Source: Rhodococcus opacus
GTDB taxonomy: Bacteria > Actinomycetota > Actinomycetes > Mycobacteriales > Mycobacteriaceae
Reading direction: 5' to 3'
Assembly (NCBI RefSeq): GCF_012396235.1
Contig: NZ_JAAXPA010000029.1
Coordinates: 45,731 to 109,730 of the forward strand
DNA length: 64,000 bases
Shown: piece by piece, positions 8,657 to 16,421 of the stretch
How the letters are laid out: every line of letters begins with the position of its first letter
How positions within the stretch are numbered: the stretch's first letter is position 1
Program-made: the position numbers and the translations under genes
The notes under the pieces: generated by a model
Told to the model about the DNA's origin: nothing
The model's database searches: none
Seen by the model: only the letters and a program-made list of their open reading frames with translations

Positions 8657-9328
8657 TTACACGGGGTCACCGAGCACGACGACGTCAGCGCGGGCACGGC
8701 CGGGCTCGACCAACGCGGTGTTGCGTTCGTCGCTGCGACGCACCCACTCTCGCGCATCTTCGGGCGACTTGCCGAACCGGACGTGCCGCTCGACGAGCCG
8801 GGTGACGCGCTCCTCCTCGTCCGGGGCGAGGAACCACGCCTCGTCGAGCAGGCCGCGCACCCTCGACCACGGCTGCTCGTCGAGCAGCAGGTAGTTGCCC
8901 TCGGTGATCACCAGCGGAACGTCCGGCGGGACGGCGATCGACCCGGCGTAGGACTCCTCGACGTCGCGGTGGAACTCCGGGGCGTACACCGTCTCGCCGT
9001 CGGGTTCACGCAGCCGGCGCAGCAGGGCCACGTAGCCGGCGGCGTCGAACGTGTCCGGTGCGCCCTTGCGGCCGGATCGCCCGAGGCGGACCAGTTCCGC
9101 ACCCGCCAGGTGGAATCCGTCCATGGGCACCACCACCGCGGACGATCCCAGTGCCGCGAGCACTGCCGCGGCGACGGTGCTCTTGCCCGAGCCCGGCGAC
9201 CCGGCAATGCCGAGCAGCCGGCGCTGACCCGAGTCGGCGAGCACGCGGGCGCGCGCGATCAGTCCCGGCAGTCCACCTTCATACCGCACCGGACCGCCAG
9301 GCGTTCCCACTGCGTGCTCGTCGTCCAT
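8657..9328 (-). CDS. Nucleoside/sugar kinase-like P-loop protein
   Basis: A 223-aa protein with a Walker A motif GIAGSPGSGKSTVA (residues about 40-53), then VVPMDGFHLAG and VITEGNYLLLDEQPW, as in the phosphoribulokinase/uridine-kinase/pantothenate-kinase superfamily. Members annotated as nucleoside or nucleotide kinase-family proteins often sit beside sugar transporter operons and may phosphorylate sugars. It is convergent with the dehydrogenase operon (1 base between stops), so it may act on the product, but that is inference. Confidence 0.8.
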   Translation of the reverse strand: MDDEHAVGTPGGPVRYEGGLPGLIARARVLADSGQRRLLGIAGSPGSGKSTVAAAVLAALGSSAVVVPMDGFHLAGAELVRLGRSGRKGAPDTFDAAGYVALLRRLREPDGETVYAPEFHRDVEESYAGSIAVPPDVPLVITEGNYLLLDEQPWSRVRGLLDEAWFLAPDEEERVTRLVERHVRFGKSPEDAREWVRRSDERNTALVEPGRARADVVVLGDPV

Positions 9329-9528
9329 AGGCAGACCGTAGCTCAGCCGACGTGGACCTCGGTGCCTCCGCCTGTCGCCCGTCGCCCAATGTCACCGCCG
9401 GCCAATCAGATTGAACTTGTGTGACATGGGGCGAGCGGCACGGGCCTCACGTCCACGCCAGCCGTCAAGCACTCGCGGCCGGGTTGGACAACTGACCTGC
9501 TCGGTCGGGCTCGATTCCCCCAATTTTC

Positions 9529-9845
9529 TACCGGTTGTTTCTGCTCGGCGAATCCCGCGAGCATCCGATGCACGTCGGCGGCCTGGCGGTCTTCAACCCA
9601 CCGGACGGGGCGTCCGCGGCCGACATGCGCGCGATGTTCGACACCGCCCTGGCCGGCAACCAGGTCGCCCCACCTTTCCGTAAGCGGGCCCGCCGTTCGG
9701 TCACCTCGCTCGGCCAGTGGGGATGGGACCACCTCCCGCACGACGAGGTGGGGCATCGACTACCACCTCGCGACGCCGCGCCTGGCACAGGCTGCGGTCG
9801 CGGCCGGCACCGACCGGGAGCCCGCGGCCGACCGGTGGATGAGTG
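9529..9845 (+). pseudogene. Remnant of a wax ester synthase/diacylglycerol acyltransferase (WS/DGAT) gene
   Basis: The readable frame contains FLLGESREHPMHVGGLAVF, then FRKRARRSVTSLGQWGWD and HDEV, which is the N-terminal part of WS/DGAT proteins. After DEV (about 9751) the frame is lost; the +1 frame continues GIDYHLATPRLA, matching the family's DIDYH segment, and then homology stops. The catalytic HHxxxDG region and the remaining roughly 350 residues are absent, and no proper start is seen. It is a truncated, frameshifted relic. Rhodococci carry many intact copies for triacylglycerol and wax storage. Confidence 0.75.
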
Positions 9846-9923
9846 ATCACGCTCCGCGGGTGGTGCGCGTGCAGTCATCCATTCATGCGCTGGTGGTCAT
9901 GGTGTGGTGGCCGCGTTCTTCCT

Positions 9924-9939
9924 AGTGTTTCAGATCACA
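9924..9939. promoter_or_regulatory. CRP/GlxR-like box upstream of the IclR gene
   Basis: AGTGTTTCAGATCACA, 60 bases before the GTG start of the IclR gene. It differs by one base from the boxes at 15103 and 18863 and fits the actinobacterial CRP/GlxR pattern TGTGA-N6-TCACA in one half, with a weaker second half. Suggests cAMP-linked catabolite control. Confidence 0.5.
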
Positions 9940-9999
9940 GACGCTCAGCGAGGTGCACGTTCGCTTCCCGCGGAGCCGTGGGAAGAAAGGACGGACACC

Positions 10000-10815
10000 G
10001 TGGCGACACTGCAGACGGTCCAGAAGATCGGGCCGGTGCTGGACCTGTTCACCGCAGCGCAACCGGAATGGGGGGTCTCCGAGGTCGCCGCTGCCATCGA
10101 CGTCCCCCGATCGAGTGCGCACGCCTTGCTGTCGAGTCTCGTCGACACCGGACTGCTCCAGTGCCGCACGCGTGGTCGCTACCGGATCGGGTGGCGGGTG
10201 ATCGAACTCGGCGAAACCCTGCGGGGCACCGTCGACGTGCGGTCCTGCGCCGCGCCGGTCATCGAGAACCTCGTCGAGCGGTACGGCGAAACCAGTCACC
10301 TCGCGGTGATGGAACGGTGGCACGTGCTGTACGTCGACAAAGTGGTCGGTACGCACAACATCACCGTGCAGGGTGCACGCGTCGGCGCCCGTCTCGAAGC
10401 ACATTGCACAGCGGTGGGCAAGGTCCTCCTGGCGAGCCTCGAGGAGAACGAACTGCACCGGTACCTGTCCGGTCGCCAGTTGCGCAGGCACACGCCGTCG
10501 ACGATCACAAATGCCGGGGCGCTGCTCGACGCGTTGTCGGTGGCGCGGTCTGCCGGCCACGCCTACGACCTCGGTGAAGCCGTCTCGGAGGTCCACTGCG
10601 TCGCCGCGCCGGTGCGTGACGACATGGGTTCCGTGGTGGCCGCGGTGAGCATGAGCATCCCGGTCAGCCGTTTCGTGCCCCGCCGCGTCGAGTTCACCCG
10701 TGCCGTCATGGCGGCAGCCCGCGACGTCTCGCACGCGGTCGCGAACACGAACCACGCCACACCCACCACGACCAGGGACGTTCCCGAATCGGGCCGGCCG
10801 GCGCTGGCCTCCTGA
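10000..10815 (+). CDS. IclR-family regulator of the meta-cleavage cluster
   Basis: A 271-aa IclR protein. The N-terminal winged HTH reads WGVSEVAAAIDVPRSSAHAL; the C-terminal effector domain contains GETSHLAVMERWHVLYVDKV, AHCTAVGKVLLASL and VAAPVRDDMGSVVAAVSMS. The GTG at 10000 is preferred because GAAAGGA stands 8 bases upstream; an in-frame GTG at 9904 would add 32 residues unlike the family. It is the first gene of the aromatic cluster and is followed after 48 bases by the hydratase. In characterised alkylphenol (aph) clusters of rhodococci an IclR protein is one of the regulators (recalled, not checked). Confidence 0.88.
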   Translation: MATLQTVQKIGPVLDLFTAAQPEWGVSEVAAAIDVPRSSAHALLSSLVDTGLLQCRTRGRYRIGWRVIELGETLRGTVDVRSCAAPVIENLVERYGETSHLAVMERWHVLYVDKVVGTHNITVQGARVGARLEAHCTAVGKVLLASLEENELHRYLSGRQLRRHTPSTITNAGALLDALSVARSAGHAYDLGEAVSEVHCVAAPVRDDMGSVVAAVSMSIPVSRFVPRRVEFTRAVMAAARDVSHAVANTNHATPTTTRDVPESGRPALAS

Positions 10816-10863
10816 CGTCCCGTCGCCCGAAGTCCGAACCGAATGACACAGAGCAGAGGTGCC

Positions 10864-11658
10864 ATGGATACCGTCGCACGTAAGGCCGCCGACCGGTTGC
10901 TGGAGGTGTACCGGACGGGCGAACCGATCGACCCGCTGACCCCGGAGCATCCCGACGCGTCGATCGAACTCGCTTATCGCATTCAGCAAGTGCAGGTCGA
11001 GGAGTGGACGCTCGGCGGCGACGTCGTCAAGGGGCACAAGGTGGGCCTCGCGTCGCGGGCCATTCAGCGGCAGATGGGGGTGAACCAACCCGACTTCGGA
11101 CATCTGACCGCGAGCATGTTCCATCTCGAGCACCAGCCCATACCGGCGGGGCGGTTCCTCCAGCCGCGGATCGAGCCCGAGATCGCGTTCGTGCTGGGCC
11201 GGCCTCTGTCCGGACCGGGTGTCACCGTCGCCGAGGCGGTCCGGGCGGTCGACTTCGTCCTTCCCGCACTGGAAATCGTCGACTCGCGGATCCGGGACTG
11301 GAAGATCGGCATCTTCGACACCATCGCCGACAACGCGTCGTCGGGCGGCGTCATCCTGGGCAGCCGACCGGTCGCGCTCGACGCGGTGGACCTGCGACTG
11401 GCGGGATGCACCCTCCACATCGGCGGTGAACTCGTCGCGACCGGCGCGGGCGGTGCCGTTCTCGGCTCGCCGCTCAACGCGCTCGTGTGGCTGGCGAACA
11501 CTGTCGGCCCGATGGGCGTGACACTCGAACCGGGCCATGTCGTGCTTCCCGGCTCGATGACCAAGGCATTTCCCGTGAATCCGGGCGATTCGATCGTCGC
11601 GCAGATCAGCGGGCTCGGCAGTGTGACGGCCGTCCTCGGCACCAAGGAGGAACAGTGA
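10864..11658 (+). CDS. 2-oxopent-4-enoate hydratase (2-keto-4-pentenoate hydratase)
   Basis: A 264-aa member of the hydratase/decarboxylase family (MhpD/DmpE/TesE type) that adds water to 2-oxopent-4-enoate to give 4-hydroxy-2-oxovalerate. Visible family blocks are KGHKVGLASRAIQRQMGV, PRIEPEIAFVLGRPL (metal-binding glutamates), and DTIADNASSGGVILG. The ATG at 10864 is used because AGAGG lies just upstream; an in-frame ATG at 10843 lacks a ribosome site. The gene overlaps the next one by one base (TGATG). It is paired with a homologous decarboxylase, as in most catechol meta pathways. Confidence 0.88.
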   Translation: MDTVARKAADRLLEVYRTGEPIDPLTPEHPDASIELAYRIQQVQVEEWTLGGDVVKGHKVGLASRAIQRQMGVNQPDFGHLTASMFHLEHQPIPAGRFLQPRIEPEIAFVLGRPLSGPGVTVAEAVRAVDFVLPALEIVDSRIRDWKIGIFDTIADNASSGGVILGSRPVALDAVDLRLAGCTLHIGGELVATGAGGAVLGSPLNALVWLANTVGPMGVTLEPGHVVLPGSMTKAFPVNPGDSIVAQISGLGSVTAVLGTKEEQ

Positions 11659-12449
11659 TGGGTACCGACGCATGGAGCGCAGCACTCGTGGCGGAGCGAC
11701 TTTTACAGGCGGAAGATCGTGCCACGGCCCAGACGTCCATCAAAGCTGAGTGGGAGAGCCTCGACCTCGCAACGGCCTACGCCGCGCAGGACATCGCCCT
11801 CGGCATCCGGGTGGCGCGCGGTGAGAAGGTCACCGGCGTGAAACTGGGGGTCACCTCGAAGGCCAAGCAACGTCAGGTCGGTGTCGACGCACCGTCGACC
11901 GCGTGGCTGACCGACCGGATGATCCTCCCGATCGGGGAGACCGTGCCCCGCGACCGCCTGATCCACGCGCGGGCCGAACCGGAGATCGCGTTCGTCATGG
12001 GACGCCGACTCGAAGGTCCGGGCATCAGCGCAGCGACCGCCTTGGCCGCCGTGGATCACGTCGTGGGCGCGATCGAGATCATCGACAGCCGGTTCTCGGG
12101 CTACAAGTTCTCGATGATGGACGCGGTGGCCGACAACAACTCGTCCGGACGCTACGTCACCGGGCCGATCAGCCGGCGGCCCGAAGATCTCGACCTTGCG
12201 CTCGAGGCGTGCCTGCTCGAGGTCGACGGCGAAATCGTCGATTCCGCGACCGGTGCTGCGGTACACGGACATCCGGCCGAAGCGCTGGCGTTCGCCGCCA
12301 ACACGCTCGCCGAACGGGGCCACGCCATCGAGGCCGGCTGGGTGGTGCTCACGGGAGGGATGACCGACGCGGTGCCGGTGGAGCCGGGCGCGCGGATTGC
12401 GGCGCACTTCACGAATCTGGGCACGATCACCGTGGCGGGAGGTCGCTGA
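11658..12449 (+). CDS. 4-oxalocrotonate decarboxylase (2-oxo-3-hexenedioate decarboxylase)
   Basis: A 263-aa paralogue of the preceding hydratase. It decarboxylates 2-oxo-3-hexenedioate to 2-oxopent-4-enoate in the oxalocrotonate branch. Key blocks are GVKLGVTSKAKQRQVGV, HARAEPEIAFVMGRRLEGPG, and MDAVADNNSSGRYVTG. AAGGAGG (11644-11650) lies 7 bases before the ATG. The two enzymes usually form a complex, which agrees with their coupled order here. Assigning which copy is hydratase and which is decarboxylase rests on order and small motif differences, so they could be swapped. Confidence 0.84.
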   Translation: MGTDAWSAALVAERLLQAEDRATAQTSIKAEWESLDLATAYAAQDIALGIRVARGEKVTGVKLGVTSKAKQRQVGVDAPSTAWLTDRMILPIGETVPRDRLIHARAEPEIAFVMGRRLEGPGISAATALAAVDHVVGAIEIIDSRFSGYKFSMMDAVADNNSSGRYVTGPISRRPEDLDLALEACLLEVDGEIVDSATGAAVHGHPAEALAFAANTLAERGHAIEAGWVVLTGGMTDAVPVEPGARIAAHFTNLGTITVAGGR

Positions 12450-12685
12450 TGCCGATCATCGAGGTCACCATCGCCGAGGGCCGCAGCCCCGAGGAACTGC
12501 GCCTGCTGATCCACGAGCTCACCCACGCCGCTCACCGGGCGGTGGGGACGCCCGTCGCGAACGTCCGTGTGATCCTGCGCGAGACACCGAAGACACACTT
12601 CGCGGCCGGCGACGTCACGCTCGCCGAGCGGGAGGAAGCGGCGAACATCCGGGTATCCGGAACGACCGCCGACGTCGGCACCTGA
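12449..12685 (+). CDS. 4-oxalocrotonate tautomerase
   Basis: A 78-aa tautomerase-fold protein starting MPIIEVTIAEGRSPEELRLL. After removal of Met the N-terminal proline is the catalytic base. It converts 2-hydroxymuconate to 2-oxo-3-hexenedioate, feeding the decarboxylase. Classical members have 62-65 residues, so this one has a longer C-terminal tail. The start overlaps the stop of the decarboxylase (TGATG), so all three lower-pathway genes are coupled. Confidence 0.88.
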   Translation: MPIIEVTIAEGRSPEELRLLIHELTHAAHRAVGTPVANVRVILRETPKTHFAAGDVTLAEREEAANIRVSGTTADVGT

Positions 12686-12751
12686 GGAGTCGGGCATTGC
12701 GATTCGACGTCGAGGCGAAAACCAGACCCGGGTTACACAGGGAAGGCACGC

Positions 12752-14044
12752 ATGCCGTCCGTCTCAGGAGATCCGATGCCCCCGAACAGTCCCGTCACCC
12801 TCGTCGCGGAGGCAGCGCCCGCCTCGCCCGCCGTCGCGCGCATGTCCGACGAGTTGTATCACGACCTGTTGTCCCCGAACGAGGTTCGCGACCTTCGTCT
12901 GCGGGTGCGCGACTTCGCCACCCGGGCGATCGAGCCCGTCGCGCATCGCATCGCCGGCGGCGACGAGCGGCTCGACGGCTTCCCACGTGACGCGTTCGAA
13001 TCGATGGCGGCGGAGGGACTGTTCCGGATCCCGTTCCCGTCCGACGTCGGCGGCGACGGTCTGTCGCATCGCGCCACCGCGACCGCAGCCGCGGTGGAGG
13101 AATTGGCGTATTACTCCAACAGCGTCGCGGCCATCTACGACGTGCACTGCATCCTGGCGGGCACCGCGCTCGACCAGGGCACCGACGAGCAGCGACGCCG
13201 CTGGCTGCGGCCCCTCGTCGAGGGGGAGATCGTGGGTGCTTTCGCGACCAGCGAACCGGGTGCGTCCAGCGACCTGTCCCCCGACGCCGTGTCCACCGAA
13301 GCGACCCCGGACGGTGACGGCTGGATCCTCCGCGGCCGGAAACGGTGGATCACCAACTCCGTCGTCGCCTGTGTGGTGGTGGTGCTCGCACGCACCGGTG
13401 ACGACCTCACGACCTTCATCGTGCCCACCAACGCGTCGGGCGTCACGATCGGAACCCCCGACCGAAAACTGGGGAACCGCGGGCAGATCACCGCCGATGT
13501 TAATCTCGACGACGTCCGCCTCGGGCCGGATTCGGTGCTCGGACGGGTCGGGGGTGGACTGCGCATCGCGCTGCAGACCCTCACCTACGGGCGCATCGGG
13601 ATCGGTGCCGCGGGCGTCGGCATGGCGCAGGCCGCATTCGATCGGACTGTCGCCCATCTGAAGTCGCGGCACGCCTTCGGGGGTTCGCTCGCCTCGAAAC
13701 AGCACTGGCAGTTCGTGATGGCCGACTACGCCGCGGATCTGGAGTCCGCCCGCAGCCTGTATCTCAAAGCGGCACTGCGGCTCGACGCCGGCGAGCGATT
13801 CCCCGAACCCGAGGCGGCGATGGCGAAACTGCGGGGCACGGACCTGGCCGCGCGGATCGCCCGAGATGCCGTGCAGGCCTTCGGCGGACTCGGCTTCGTC
13901 CGGTCGCTCGGCGCCGACGACACCGAGGGTCCGGTGGAGGCCATCTACCGCGACAGCAAGATCGGCGAGATCTACGAGGGAGCCAACGAGATCCAACGGT
14001 GGGTGCTGGCGCGTCAGATCTTCGGGCGCGACCACACCGGCTAG
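12752..14044 (+). CDS. Acyl-CoA dehydrogenase
   Basis: FAD-dependent acyl-CoA dehydrogenase of 430 aa. Typical features are AFATSEPGASSDL (FAD and substrate contact), GRKRWITNS, LTYGRIGIGAAGVGMAQAAFD, and QAFGGLGFVRSLG. The C-terminal YEGANEIQRWVLARQIFG includes the usual catalytic glutamate. GGAAGG lies 5 bases before the ATG at 12752; an in-frame ATG at 12776 with AGGAG 5 bases upstream is equally possible. It lies in the meta-cleavage operon, where it may oxidise the short-chain acyl-CoA made from the alkyl side chain after ring fission. That substrate is inference. Confidence 0.88.
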   Translation: MPSVSGDPMPPNSPVTLVAEAAPASPAVARMSDELYHDLLSPNEVRDLRLRVRDFATRAIEPVAHRIAGGDERLDGFPRDAFESMAAEGLFRIPFPSDVGGDGLSHRATATAAAVEELAYYSNSVAAIYDVHCILAGTALDQGTDEQRRRWLRPLVEGEIVGAFATSEPGASSDLSPDAVSTEATPDGDGWILRGRKRWITNSVVACVVVVLARTGDDLTTFIVPTNASGVTIGTPDRKLGNRGQITADVNLDDVRLGPDSVLGRVGGGLRIALQTLTYGRIGIGAAGVGMAQAAFDRTVAHLKSRHAFGGSLASKQHWQFVMADYAADLESARSLYLKAALRLDAGERFPEPEAAMAKLRGTDLAARIARDAVQAFGGLGFVRSLGADDTEGPVEAIYRDSKIGEIYEGANEIQRWVLARQIFGRDHTG

Positions 14045-14056
14045 AGCGAAGAAAAC

Positions 14057-15079
14057 CTAACGGTCCGTACGTGAATCGCCTTTGCCGTTGTGCTGTTCAC
14101 GGAAATGCGCGGGGCTGACGCCGAACCGCTTGCGGAATGCGCGGCTGAAGTGTGAGACGTCGCGGAAACCGACACGGTCGCTGATCTCGGCGACGGTCGA
14201 GTCGGTGTCGAGGAGCTGCCCTCGGGCGCGGTCGAGGCGCAATTGGTACAGCCATGTGCGTGGGGTGGTGCCGGTCAAGCTGAACAGTTTGTGGATGTAG
14301 CGCAGGGACATTCCGAGTTCGACACCGATCTCGGCCGTCGAGTGGTCGGGGTCGTGCAGGTACCGCGTCATCGTCTGCTGCACCGTCCGGAGGTCGTCGT
14401 GGTGGACCCGTTTCGTCGCGGTCACTGGGCGCGCCTGCTCGGTGAGGGCAGAGGTGAGCAGATCGACCGCGGACGCGGCCACCGATGCCGAAGACCCCAC
14501 CGACAACCGGGCGTCGGTCGTTGCTATGTCGACGAGAAAACGGGAGACGAGGCCGCCCATCCCGGTCTGCCCGGAGATCCCCAGCCCGGCGACGCCCTCC
14601 ATGGCCTCGGCGGAAAGCCGGGAGATCAATAGTTGGCGGGGTGCACGCAGGACGACCTGCTCGAATTCCGTCCGGCCGTCCACGACGAAGGGTGCGGCCG
14701 AGTCGAGGATCCCGAATGCTCCCTGCTCGAGGGTCGCACTCCGCGAATGCTGCTGGAGGGTGGCCGTCCCCCGAGTGATCAGACACAGCAGGTAGTCGTC
14801 GTTGGGGTCGGACCGGATCATCTCGGGCGTGCGCACGACCGTGTGCGGGTCTGCGTGCACCACACTCACGGTCAGGTCCCCGAAGGGCCGCACCGTCAAT
14901 TCCGCGGCGAACCGGGCGTGTCTGTCGGGCCAGTCGACGTCCATCTCGCAGTAGGTGGAGTCGAGGGTGTCCGCCCAGCGCACTCGCCCTTCGGTCGACT
15001 CCAGCTCGCGCGTACTCAGCACCATCGACGCGGCGCTGTCGGTGCAGGCGGAGTCATCCTTCTGTGCACTGTCGGTCAT
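14057..15079 (-). CDS. AraC-family regulator divergent from the P450 O-demethylase genes
   Basis: A 340-aa protein with an N-terminal ligand-binding domain of the AraC-binding-like type and a C-terminal double HTH: GMSLRYIHKLFSLTGTTPRTW and ISDRVGFRDVSHFSRAFRKRFGVSPAHFR. It diverges from the P450 gene with 124 bases between. ATG at 15079 is chosen because GGAGGT lies about 10 bases upstream; an in-frame GTG at 15091 is possible. It is a paralogue of the AraC protein at 17832-18839 and shares its leader layout. Regulators of this type activate P450 and phenol hydroxylase operons in rhodococci. Confidence 0.9.
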   Translation of the reverse strand: MTDSAQKDDSACTDSAASMVLSTRELESTEGRVRWADTLDSTYCEMDVDWPDRHARFAAELTVRPFGDLTVSVVHADPHTVVRTPEMIRSDPNDDYLLCLITRGTATLQQHSRSATLEQGAFGILDSAAPFVVDGRTEFEQVVLRAPRQLLISRLSAEAMEGVAGLGISGQTGMGGLVSRFLVDIATTDARLSVGSSASVAASAVDLLTSALTEQARPVTATKRVHHDDLRTVQQTMTRYLHDPDHSTAEIGVELGMSLRYIHKLFSLTGTTPRTWLYQLRLDRARGQLLDTDSTVAEISDRVGFRDVSHFSRAFRKRFGVSPAHFREQHNGKGDSRTDR

Positions 15080-15102
15080 GTTCGATCGCACCTCCGCCTC
15101 CT

Positions 15103-15118
15103 AGTGTTCCAGATCACA
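15103..15118. promoter_or_regulatory. CRP/GlxR-like box between the AraC gene and the P450 operon
   Basis: AGTGTTCCAGATCACA, 24 bases upstream of the AraC ATG and 86 bases before the P450 start. It is identical over 16 bases to the box at 18863. On the minus strand it reads TGTGATCTGGAACACT, close to the TGTGA-N6-TCACA consensus. Confidence 0.55.
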
Positions 15119-15203
15119 GGCACTCCCCGCGCGGACGATCCCCGAAAGGCTCCGGGCCGCGCCCACTTCGAATCTTGCGAACCACTTCAGAGGAGACAGC
15201 GTC

Positions 15204-16418
15204 ATGACCACCAGCACCACGTGGATCGAATCGATCACCATGGAGGAACTCGACCGCGATCCGAACCCGATCTACGACCGGCTCCGGCGCGAGGCCCCGA
15301 TTGCGTTCGTGCCCGCGGTAGGGATGCACGTCGTGTCGTCGCGCGACCTCTGCCTGCAGATCGCGCAGGATTCCGAGACCTGGTCCACGGTGATCGCGCC
15401 CTCGGGTGGACGAACCTTCGGGAAAGGTACCGTACTCGCCGCCAACGGTGAACAGCACGAGAAAATTCGCGAATGGATCGATCCCCAATTGCGGCCCAGT
15501 GCAGTGGACTCCTATGTAGAAGCGCTGGTCCGGCCGCAGGCGCGCAGCCTCCTGGAAGGGATCGAGGATCTGGGTGCCGCAGACATCCAGGAGGCCTACT
15601 TCGCGCCGATCAGTGTGCGTTCGGTTGGGGACCTGATGGGTCTCACCGAAATCCCTTCGGAGACATTGGTGCGCTGGTTCCAGACGCTGGCGCAGTCGTA
15701 CGGGAACGCGGAAGTCGACGAGAACGGAAACTTCGCCAATCCCGGGCCGTTCGAGGCCGGTGACCAGGTGAAGGCCGAGATCGTCGCCGCTGTCGGCCCG
15801 ATGCTCGACCACTGGACCGAACATCCCGACCACACCCTGATCTCGCACTGGCTGCACGACGGGACGCCCGACGGCCAGGTCCGCGACCGGTCCGAGATCT
15901 ACCCGAACATCTACGTGTTCCTGCTCGGCGCCCTTCAGGAGCCCGGGCACGTCATGACGACCACCCTGGCAGGGCTATTCCAGCACCCCGACCAGCTCGA
16001 ACGCGTCATCGACGACCCCACCCTCATTCCGCGCGCCGTCAACGAGGGCGCGCGCTGGGTGGCCCCGATCTGGAGTGCCGCGGTGAAGGTCGCGGGCCGC
16101 GATGTCACCATCGGCGGCATCGACCTGCCGACGGGAACACCGGTCATGCTGGCATACGGTTCGGCCAATCGAGACGAGTCCGTCTGGGAGAACGCGGAGG
16201 CCTACGAGATCGACCGGCCCATCATGCCGCATCTGGCGTTCGGAGCGGGAAACCATGCTTGCGCCGGAACGTATCTCGGTACCGCGATCGTGCGGATCGC
16301 ACTCGAGGAACTGTTCGAGACGATCCCGAACATCGAGCCCGATCCCGACCGCGCCCCGCAGTTCTGGGGATGGACGTTCCGCGGACCGCAGGGCCTGCAC
16401 GTCACCTGGGAGGTCTGA
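15204..16418 (+). CDS. agcA: Cytochrome P450 of the CYP255A family, probable 4-alkylguaiacol O-demethylase
   Basis: A 404-aa P450 that closely resembles guaiacol O-demethylase GcoA, with the same unusual I-helix GALQEPGHVMTTT (in place of AGxxTT), the substrate loop GGRTFG, and the C-terminal FWGWTFRGP. The haem-thiolate motif is FGAGNHACAG (Cys353). The enzyme removes the O-methyl group of guaiacols to give catechols plus formaldehyde, using electrons from the reductase encoded next. At the position of GcoA Phe169 (remembered numbering) there is Tyr166. Location inside an alkylcatechol meta-cleavage cluster points to AgcA (CYP255A1 type) rather than GcoA; substrate range is inferred. It follows an AraC regulator and a CRP-like box. 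Confidence 0.88.
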   Translation: MTTSTTWIESITMEELDRDPNPIYDRLRREAPIAFVPAVGMHVVSSRDLCLQIAQDSETWSTVIAPSGGRTFGKGTVLAANGEQHEKIREWIDPQLRPSAVDSYVEALVRPQARSLLEGIEDLGAADIQEAYFAPISVRSVGDLMGLTEIPSETLVRWFQTLAQSYGNAEVDENGNFANPGPFEAGDQVKAEIVAAVGPMLDHWTEHPDHTLISHWLHDGTPDGQVRDRSEIYPNIYVFLLGALQEPGHVMTTTLAGLFQHPDQLERVIDDPTLIPRAVNEGARWVAPIWSAAVKVAGRDVTIGGIDLPTGTPVMLAYGSANRDESVWENAEAYEIDRPIMPHLAFGAGNHACAGTYLGTAIVRIALEELFETIPNIEPDPDRAPQFWGWTFRGPQGLHVTWEV

Positions 16419-16421
16419 CCG

